64,000 bases of DNA from Acanthaster planci (Eukaryota; Echinodermata; Asteroidea; Valvatida; Acanthasteridae), in assembly GCF_001949145.1 (NCBI RefSeq), contig NW_019091369.1, forward strand, positions 4,200,054 to 4,264,053. The letters are read 5' to 3'. This document shows positions 61,101 through 64,000 of this stretch, one piece after another. The translations under genes and the position numbers were made by a program. The number at the start of each line of letters is the position of its first letter. The stretch's first letter is position 1. The notes beneath the pieces were generated by a model that worked only from the letters and a program-made list of their open reading frames with translations, made no database searches and was not told the DNA's origin.

Positions 61101-62712
61101 TGTCTCTGCTTTGCTTCAATGCTAACCAGCTGTGTAGTCAGTACAGTACATCCTGTAGCTGCCTTAGCTTCTTGCGATATTTATATCTTGATTTATTCCC
61201 TCTTCTTGCCAGAGGTACATGTATATTTCATCTACAGTAAATCCCAACATCCAATACAGGGATCAAGGAACACATTGTCACATCTGTGAGGGAAAGGAAA
61301 ATACACATCTTAAAGTAATTTTTGTCCAAATGATGGTTGACATTTATGAATGACAAAGAGTACAAGTACCGACAGAGTACAAAAGAAAGGATGATGTGAG
61401 CCATGCTGTTAGTCTTTGGATGTTTGAAGCAAATTTCTTGTGGGGTTGGCGATGTGGTTTTGGTTTAAGGATCCAGAAACAAATTGAGCTAAAATGTGAC
61501 AGAAAGGCTGGAAGGGGCTGTTTAGGGAGAGATGCTCATCTGACCAAAAAGCATTCGTGTCTTGTTTGGTTTGCCAGGGTTTGAGTTGAAGAGTGATAAT
61601 TGGGGAGGGGGGTATTGAAGTAGAAAGGTAAGCAGTAGATGAATTTAAAGGCAAACAGCTTGCTGGGAACTTAATCTGACTGTTTGATTAAATTTTGAAC
61701 TTTTTCCAGTGAGGTAGAGGGGGCAGCAGTTAGCAAGTTGCCCCCATAGACTAGGATTCTTAAAAGGAATTGTAAGTATTAGAATTTTAGAAACAGTATT
61801 TATACACATGATGGAGTGAGGATTTATTTCTCAGTGAAAAGTAATAGGAGAGTCACTTTTAAAAATATTTTTGTCCTCTGGACTCAAGACACCTGTGCTT
61901 TTTTCCTTGTGTGCAACATCATTCTTCAAGCATTGGTTTTACACTATAACCAAGATTATTATTAATGTTTTCATTTGCACATAATTATGAAAATGTCAGA
62001 AGTTTTTGGCCAGGAAATACCGCAAAGATGAAAAATAGTAACAGCTGTTATTTCAAGGTAATGGTGGATCAGGAATCAATCACTTGTGGCTATTTTTAAA
62101 GTATATTTATTGTATAATGTAAGACACGAAAATGAAGGGCATTTTGGACTTCTTGGGCTATGATGTAAACTACATGTTATTATTGCCTTGGAAAAGCCTG
62201 CTTGGAATGAGGGGGTAGATTTAATCACCGGGGATCGTTAATCACACTTGAACATTTCCCTTAGAAGTCGCTCATTCTGCATTCTTTCCTCCCTAGATGG
62301 ATGGATACATAAGACAATTATTAGAGTTCTTAACATCCATCATAAATGTGTGCACATGCTATTTGAACTTGGGAGAGTTCCTCGTTGGATTTTCGTTTTG
62401 TTTGGGGTTTTTTAACCACAGATTCTCACTAGTTGTGGCATTGCCTTTTTATGATAGTGTCTTTTTTGGTGTGCCACATGTTACAGTCATTTACATGAGT
62501 GTTTGAAGATTCAAAATGTTTGATTGAGATGAAAAACATGGAGTGCACATCTTAAGTGAATTGTACAATGAAACTACAGTGCTTTGTATCAGGAAAGGGG
62601 TATTTCAGTTTTAATGATAAGTCTAATGAAAGTTTTTCTGCTGTATTTCCTTTTTTTACATTCTTTTTTCCTTTTTGTTTTTTTTTACAGTGAGGCAGAC
62701 ATTCACGAGTAA
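11430..62712 (+). CDS. RNF17: RNF17 (TDRD4, Qin/Kumo-type) RING, B-box and five-Tudor protein, complete, 35 exons
   Basis: Exons: 11430-11502, 12925-13147, 13307-13368, 13481-13634, 13834-13969, 14682-14762, 14901-15001, 15358-15473, 15611-15818, 15980-16146, 16353-16460, 16730-16897, 17013-17373, 17516-17600, 17910-17981, 18185-18332, 18607-18725, 19538-19700, 19936-20051, 20293-20413, 20611-20722, 21102-21401, 22017-22170, 25188-25397, 25598-25737, 26033-26355, 27142-27311, 30612-30731, 32958-33044, 34111-34422, 34672-34819, 38120-38255, 46096-46288, 58852-58997 and 62691-62712. They total 5355 nt, one frame, 1784 residues (human about 1620). Order: RING, two B-boxes, coiled coil, five extended Tudor domains. 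The motif MPISLRDALVFLELA in exon 16 is close to vertebrate RNF17. The family acts in germ-cell cytoplasmic granules, restraining or shaping piRNA ping-pong through PIWI methylarginine binding. The start has a strong context (A at -3, G at +4). Acceptors of exons 10 and 23 are the weakest calls. Confidence 0.93.
11774..12538 (+). mobile_element. hAT-like DNA transposon relic in RNF17 intron 1
   Basis: Terminal inverted repeats CAGAGATGCCAACTT at 11774-11788 and AAGTTGGCATCTCTG ending at 12538 match base for base. They begin with the CAGAG typical of hAT elements. Both ends are flanked by CATGTG (11768-11773 and 12539-12544), a likely target-site duplication; hAT normally makes 8 bp, of which 6 match. 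Inside, at 11919-12185, an open frame ends with FREEYTKNRPLLESCHGETY and FCNACNC...GFYDTEKHI, the C-x2-C...H zinc finger seen at the N-terminus of hAT-related transposases and their host derivatives. The element is 765 bp, too short to be autonomous. Confidence 0.75.
12539..12924 (+). other. Remainder of RNF17 intron 1
   Basis: Unique AT-rich sequence between the transposon and the exon 2 acceptor. No feature is seen apart from a pyrimidine tract (TTTTTTCTTTCAG) just before 12925. Confidence 0.5.
13481..13969 (+). CDS. RNF17: RNF17 exons 4-5: two B-box zinc fingers
   Basis: Exon 3 (13307-13368) is a short linker. Exon 4 (13481-13634) encodes a Cys/His-rich B-box1-like module (Cys125, Cys128, Cys135, Cys137, Cys140, Cys145, Cys148, His153, His162; CQQCGDIYCAPCFARLH). 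Exon 5 (13834-13969) encodes a complete B-box2: CKEHERREFEFFCKEDKVPI followed by CALC and HKGH (Cys176, His179, Cys188, Asp191, Cys196, Cys199, His205, His208). RING, two B-boxes and a coiled coil is the TRIM layout. Insect Qin/Kumo keeps B-boxes, whereas mammalian RNF17 as I know it lacks them. Confidence 0.9.
14510..14640. repeat. Degenerate short tandem repeat in RNF17 intron 5
   Basis: Variants of 'GTCGGTCAGGGGGCTA' recur about seven times (GAGTCGGTCAGGGGCTAGTCGG..., then CAGTCAGGGGGTGAG, GCTGGTCAGGGGCAAG). The unit is roughly 17-20 bp and imperfect. Confidence 0.7.
14682..16460 (+). CDS. RNF17: RNF17 exons 6-11: coiled coil and linker
   Basis: Exons 14682-14762, 14901-15001, 15358-15473, 15611-15818, 15980-16146 and 16353-16460 encode residues about 217-476. 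Exons 6-8 are helical and likely coiled coil (KESLKELKPACDMAKEVLKH; AKDTKRDIHKELNDVADGVK), matching the TRIM-type helix after the B-boxes. Exon 9 includes LMTFGAVKICSEPR, resembling the short hydrophobic block before the linker in other RNF17s. Exons 10-11 are polar and disordered (KKQKEQNKALSPSG). The exon 10 acceptor (AG at 15978-15979) is the only phase-compatible one seen, and its pyrimidine tract is distant. Confidence 0.82.
16730..18332 (+). CDS. RNF17: RNF17 exons 12-16: first extended Tudor domain
   Basis: Exons 16730-16897, 17013-17373, 17516-17600, 17910-17981 and 18185-18332. The opening strand ELVRVTHIRNPCCFYIQRES is typical of extended Tudor units. The core is LYEADKTWYRVRIKSI and VEVIYVDYGNSETVPLS (Asp642-Tyr-Gly-Asn645). 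About 80 residues rich in Pro/Thr/Glu and then Val/Lys are inserted between these two strands inside exon 13. The following SN-like part includes CCSLTDIVPTRKSGRWSLEA and MPISLRDALVFLELACFVSP, the clearest RNF17 signature. Aromatic cage positions (Tyr540, Tyr547, Tyr643, Asn645) are all present. Confidence 0.92.
18607..20722 (+). CDS. RNF17: RNF17 exons 17-21: second extended Tudor domain
   Basis: Exons 18607-18725, 19538-19700, 19936-20051, 20293-20413 and 20611-20722. The unit opens EEILVTVSHFQDPECFCVQE, continues with a helix (YLLKMMKDLQEFYNRP), the strand CVAHFSEDNQWSRAEIV and the core VDVLYVDYGNYERVHCSKLR, then CSLADIGPKDPEKGW and a charged SN-like end (RRLSIILVEDRQ). At the second cage position the usual WYRA is WSRA, so one aromatic is lost. 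Exon 18 ends in a splice donor lying at the start of a four-copy 22-bp tandem repeat. Confidence 0.9.
18811..19377. mobile_element. Inverted-repeat (foldback/MITE-like) element in RNF17 intron 17
   Basis: The left end (18811-18880) and the reverse complement of the right end (about 19312-19377) align over about 60 bases, sharing GAAGTGCCATCCGACTT and then a T-run followed by a GATGACAT-like segment. The interior repeats GATGACATC-GAGATAATTTATCA blocks on both strands, so much of the element could fold on itself. No coding capacity and no clear target duplication were seen. Confidence 0.65.
19693..19785 (+). repeat. 22-bp tandem repeat, four perfect copies, carrying the exon 18 splice donor
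   Basis: The unit is GATTGTTGGTGAGTTACTCC plus CA. Identical copies lie at 19693-19714, 19715-19736, 19737-19758 and 19759-19780, with a partial GATTG after. Each copy contains the strong donor G/GTGAGT. The first copy spans the end of exon 18 (coding GAG ATT GTT G), so three exact duplicates of the 5' splice site follow at 22-bp steps. Confidence 0.95.
21102..25737 (+). CDS. RNF17: RNF17 exons 22-25: third extended Tudor domain
   Basis: Exons 21102-21401, 22017-22170, 25188-25397 and 25598-25737. Exon 22 has a Ser/Thr/Pro-rich linker and then VHISHVESPACIYIQLSTAR. Exon 23 is taken to start at 22017, because only that acceptor keeps phase and gives the expected Tudor helix DSLLETMTLTYKQLES. 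The frame further upstream (21967) also looks open but its acceptor is out of phase. Core strands are SALLIREGVWCRGRIKTV and ILFTDYGNTEVVSFS (Asp-Tyr-Gly-Asn about 1121-1124). WCRG replaces WYRA, and the first aromatic is also replaced. Intron 23 is 3.0 kb. Confidence 0.87.
21583..21758. mobile_element. Small MITE with pogo/Tigger-like ends in RNF17 intron 22
   Basis: The left end CAGTCGAACCTCAGTAATAAG and the right end CTTATTAACGAGGTTCGAGTG are near-perfect inverted repeats. 'CAGT-GAACCTCGTTATAA' termini are characteristic of pogo/Tigger-type mariner relatives. The interior TATAACAAGG-like motifs repeat the same sequence. The element is about 176 bp with no coding capacity. A TA dinucleotide lies near each border, but the exact edge is uncertain. 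Confidence 0.65.
22188..22224. repeat. 17-bp tandem duplication in RNF17 intron 23
   Basis: GTGATTGGGATAATCAG occurs twice in a row, followed by a partial GTGATTG. It lies 18 bases after the exon 23 donor. Confidence 0.9.
23017..23335. repeat. Two-copy tandem repeat, unit about 144-175 bp
   Basis: AACATGTGTACTC begins both units (23017 and 23161). Both end with the near-identical CCACCCAGCARTGATTGAAT followed by GAGTCTGAGAAAATAAGAA. The central TTTTCAGWCCAAAATMAATKTAAG block is shared with mismatches. Confidence 0.8.
26033..33044 (+). CDS. RNF17: RNF17 exons 26-29: fourth extended Tudor domain
   Basis: Exons 26033-26355, 27142-27311, 30612-30731 and 32958-33044. Exon 26 begins with a Ser/Pro linker of about 70 residues, then RLDLVITYVSTDGIISGLEA. 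Exon 27 has the helix FRDVMERLQAANS and the strand AVCAQFQEDGLWYRARITRV. Exon 28 has VHYVDFGNSETVPFPSIHLK (Asp-Phe-Gly-Asn about 1402-1405). Cage residues look complete, with Phe in the DFGN position. Exon 29 (EQSCTALIK) leads into the SN-like strand in exon 30. Exon 26 has a NAGNAG acceptor (CAGTAG), so its first codon may be optional. Introns 27 (3.3 kb) and 28 (2.2 kb) hold repeats. Confidence 0.9.
27312..30611 (+). other. RNF17 intron 27
   Basis: A 3.3-kb intron. It contains one MITE copy near its 3' end (30234-30513). Long open frames at 27955-28404 and 28423-28767 show no recognisable domain and no codon-like bias that I can see. I call no gene here. Confidence 0.55.
30234..30513. mobile_element. 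MITE family A, copy 1, in RNF17 intron 27
   Basis: Inverted ends of 27 bp, GGGTCATTCTATAAATTTGG plus GGTCCAA (30244-30270) and its complement (30476-30502), differ by one base. Both are preceded by TACATGTA outward (30234-30241 and 30506-30513), so the palindromic motif may be part of the terminus. The 280-bp element has no coding capacity. A second, diverged copy lies at 43471-43690. Confidence 0.8.
30732..32957 (+). other. RNF17 intron 28
   Basis: A 2.2-kb intron with one ambiguous base (31306). A short repeat with GGTCCCC/GGGGACC inverted motifs lies at about 31180-31375, and a 'GTGGCTTATACA' type dispersed repeat at about 32695-32812. No gene. Confidence 0.5.
32695..32812. repeat. GTGGCTTATACACGG-type dispersed repeat
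   Basis: GTGTGGCTTATACATGTACACCGG is followed 60 bases on by TGTGGCTTATACACGGGG and ends GCTTATATTCTGAAAATTAC then GGTA. Sequences of this kind ('GGCTTATACACGG...TTACGGTA') are dispersed in several invertebrate genomes as I recall, and the ACGGTA end is typical. Confidence 0.4.
33045..34110 (+). other. RNF17 intron 29
   Basis: A 1.1-kb AT-rich unique intron. Nothing recognisable. Confidence 0.5.
34111..62712 (+). CDS. RNF17: RNF17 exons 30-35: fifth extended Tudor domain and C-terminus
   Basis: Exons 34111-34422, 34672-34819, 38120-38255, 46096-46288, 58852-58997 and 62691-62712. Exon 30 ends the fourth unit (EPLKVDLLLPTGQSINMVLV, an SN-like strand) and starts the fifth (SQLAVSVTHINQPDMVYIQP across the exon 31 junction). 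Core: CALYQVNQQWFRTTIHQV and EVQFVDYGTTEWVPFEG. The invariant Asn of DYGN is Thr here. The rest (RQIPEKFTTLPMQARQCQLI; PVPGIFLYEADE) completes the unit. The final coding exon adds only SEADIHE. Introns grow sharply here: 3.3, 7.8, 12.6 and 3.7 kb. Confidence 0.88.
34820..38119 (+). other. RNF17 intron 31
   Basis: A 3.3-kb intron. A CAACT-rich tandem block lies at its 5' end (34861-35110). The rest is unique AT-rich sequence with homopolymer runs and no gene. Confidence 0.55.
34861..35110. repeat. CCAACTCAGT-rich degenerate tandem repeat
   Basis: The region is built from CCAACTCA/AACCCA pentamer-like units. In its second half a 26-bp unit, roughly CAGTCCAACCTAGTTCAACT plus CAAACT, repeats about three times (34998-35075). 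Confidence 0.8.
39992..40384. mobile_element. MITE family B, copy 1, in RNF17 intron 32
   Basis: The ends carry GGGCAAGT (39992) and ACTTGCCC-like sequence (ACTTGAACTTGCCC, to 40382). Internal segments match the second copy at 58063: CGAACGACCCTWGTC, then ATGCGACCA...CTGG...AATAGTYGACT...AGTCCAAMC. Inverted GTTGACTATAGTCA motifs suggest a foldable non-autonomous element. Borders are approximate. Confidence 0.55.
43471..43690. mobile_element. MITE family A, copy 2, in RNF17 intron 32
   Basis: The sequence aligns along its length with 30260-30500: GGTCCAAAAGTGTGACATTT, GGAATTGATTTGAAACTGTTA, TTGGCAGGTAATTTGCA, CTCTTGGAAAT, AAAATCATATG and ATGGACCCCAAGTTTCT. The outermost bases have diverged more than in copy 1. 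Confidence 0.75.
51492..51582. other. Assembly gap (91 N)
   Basis: A run of N. It lies inside RNF17 intron 33, so it does not interrupt coding sequence. Confidence 0.99.
52046..52996. mobile_element. Candidate inverted-repeat element in RNF17 intron 33
   Basis: The left end (GGATCTCAGGGGTTGTTTTA, then AAACCCCCTGGACCCCC...AGGACCCCTT) resembles the reverse complement of the right end (AAGGGGTCGTGGGTCCAGGG then GTCAAGGGGGTTTTAGA...GGATCTCAG) over about 70 bases with gaps. The shared GGGTCCAGGGG, GGGGGTTTTA and GATCTCAG blocks are in the right order. Some of the similarity may come from CCCC/GGGG runs. The interior has no recognisable transposase. Confidence 0.45.
52459..52532 (-). pseudogene. 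tRNA-like sequence, degenerate (tRNA pseudogene or SINE head)
   Basis: The minus strand reads TGGTAGCTCGGTTAGAAAAG, resembling a D-arm/A-box, and about 35 bases later GGAATTCGAGTCTAC, resembling a T-arm/B-box (GGTTCGANNCC) with an inserted base. Acceptor-stem pairing is poor and I cannot define an anticodon safely. A tRNA-derived SINE fragment is an equally good reading. Confidence 0.4.
58063..58462. mobile_element. MITE family B, copy 2, in RNF17 intron 33
   Basis: The left end GGCAAGTTCAGTCAAGGACC then ACTAGTTAACT (58063-58093) and the right end GTTAACTACGGTCCTTGATC then AAACCTGCC are inverted repeats with a few mismatches. The interior shares several segments with 39992-40384. No coding capacity. 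Confidence 0.65.
58998..62690 (+). other. RNF17 intron 34
   Basis: A 3.7-kb intron. It contains a direct repeat 'TAAGTATTGTCTCTGCTTTG...GCTGTGTA' (about 61000-61035 and 61097-61135). The acceptor is preceded by an exceptionally long T-rich tract (62642-62690). No gene. Confidence 0.55.
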
Positions 62713-62850
62713 TGACACATTGACCATCTTGCCAAGTGGACACTGAAACTCAGTGACAGATGCTGTTGTCGTTAGTGTTTGCCTTGTACAATGACTCTGC
62801 AGACATGCAGCCTACAGATGTTAATAAATGATGTCCATTAATTCTACTGA
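62713..62850 (+). terminator. RNF17: RNF17 3' UTR and polyadenylation signal
   Basis: The stop TAA is at 62710-62712. A canonical AATAAA lies at 62823-62828, 111 bases after the stop. Cleavage would be expected about 10-30 bases further on. Confidence 0.65.
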
Positions 62851-64000
62851 CTGATCTGCCAAATACTTCAAGGAGTTCAAACCAACGGAGAAATTGGTGC
62901 TTATGGATGCCTGATTCAAAGGTAACAACTCACTTGCCATAGGACTGATGCACAATCTTGAGAATTATCATCAGAGGCCATAAATGGTAAATGGTTGAAA
63001 ACTCTTACATAGTGATTACACTTGACTTTAAACAATCAAACCTTGTCCACAATTTCACCACAGAATCATGCAACTTTTCCATCTTTTTCCTACATGAGAT
63101 GGTGTAATCATTCAAATTTTTTTATGTTAAATCAGCAAGCAACAGTCTTACTCATTTGGTGTCTGCAGTCTTCAAAGCACTGTAGCTTATGCTACTGATG
63201 TCATCCAGCGAGGTGAAAACTTACCTCATAGGGAGTAAATGCTGGTGTGCATGATACCATTAAGGTTACGTATTGCGCCTAGTTTGATTTGCTTTATTGG
63301 TTTGTTAGCTTTCAGCATACATTGCAGAATCGTTCTTCTTTCTTGTTTCAACCCAGCTTTGAACATTTTTGTCAAAATATAAAGTAATCACAAGCACTGA
63401 TAATGAGTCAGGAATCTATTGATTTTCTCCCATTTCAACCTGAGTAAAAATATAAAGAAACGCCGATTTGAAAGAATGGTTTAAAGTAAAAGACCACTGT
63501 GTCTGCTTTGTTAGCCGTGTTGATGTGGAGATTTAAGGAATCCAGAATCTCACATTTCCTCACCTGAATTCAGAGTCCTTCAATAATTTTTCTACTTCTC
63601 CGGTGCCTATAATATACTGTTTCGTAAAATGGGCCTGTTTTTATTTGTCAAGTCGAAGTTGAGACGTGGTATCAAACACAGCTGAATCTGCCTCTCAATA
63701 TGGAATTTTGGCTACAAAAAGCAAAAATTAAATCCAAAAGTATAACTGCTCAGAAAAAAGTAGCTGCGGATGGTTACTACAACTATAGTGGTAACATCCG
63801 ACTGTTTCTTTTGATATTATGATATTTCTTCTGTGTTTAGTGGTCGTTTATTTATTTCCAGTAATTCGGTGTGAAAAAGCTGCAGTGTGCCAAAAAGATA
63901 TTTGTAACCAGAAATATTGTCCAGCTAAAAGTTGACACAGTTTAAGTTGTTTAGTAAAGCTTGTTCAATGGGAGATACAACTTTTATAAAGGTTGTATTA
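62851..64000. other. Downstream flank, no gene recognised
   Basis: AT-rich unique sequence. No open frame with domain character, no RNA gene and no repeat family shared with the rest of the window was seen. Confidence 0.5.

Noticed and set aside
1-64000. CRISPR arrays, operons, ribosome binding sites, bacterial terminators
   Set aside because: The DNA is eukaryotic nuclear. No regularly spaced identical repeats with unique spacers were seen.

Overview
This is animal nuclear DNA. Coding sequence is split by GT-AG introns, the background is AT-rich, short palindromic (TACATG)n motifs are scattered throughout, and the introns hold many small transposon relics. Gene content (a piRNA-pathway Tudor protein and a ciliary/centrosomal coiled-coil protein) together with small 5' introns and large 3' introns suggests a marine invertebrate bilaterian, perhaps an echinoderm or related lineage. 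The species cannot be fixed from the sequence. There is a 91-base assembly gap at 51492-51582 and one unresolved base at 31306.

Layout. (1) 94-856, plus strand: the last three coding exons of a gene entering from the left. They encode an EF-hand loop and a C-terminal KDEL, so an ER-lumen protein; I do not recognise the family. (2) 857-5167: a 4.3-kb tail-to-tail intergenic region holding a decayed LINE reverse-transcriptase fragment and a tandem repeat of about 130 bp. (3) 5168-11020, minus strand: a complete 13-exon CCDC81 orthologue (777 residues) with two HU-fold domains and two Cys/His clusters. (4) 11021-11429: a 409-bp head-to-head promoter region. (5) 11430-62712, plus strand: a complete 35-exon RNF17/TDRD4 (Qin/Kumo-type) gene. 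The summed exons are 5355 nt in one unbroken frame (1784 residues): RING, two B-boxes, coiled coil and five Tudor domains. (6) 62713 to the end: 3' UTR with AATAAA at 62823, then sequence without a recognisable gene.

All exon borders were placed by hand from splice signals, phase continuity and family resemblance. Each chain closes in frame, which is strong internal support. Two RNF17 acceptors (exons 10 and 23) are less certain.

Functionally, RNF17 proteins act in germ cells in piRNA amplification and granule organisation, through Tudor domains that bind methylarginine on PIWI proteins. CCDC81 is linked to centrosome and cilium biology. They share a divergent promoter carrying an RFX X-box-like half-site, so co-expression in the male germline is a reasonable inference, not a demonstrated fact. 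The introns contain one hAT-like element with matching terminal repeats and duplicated flanks, two two-copy MITE-like families, several single inverted-repeat elements, and a splice donor repeated four times in tandem.
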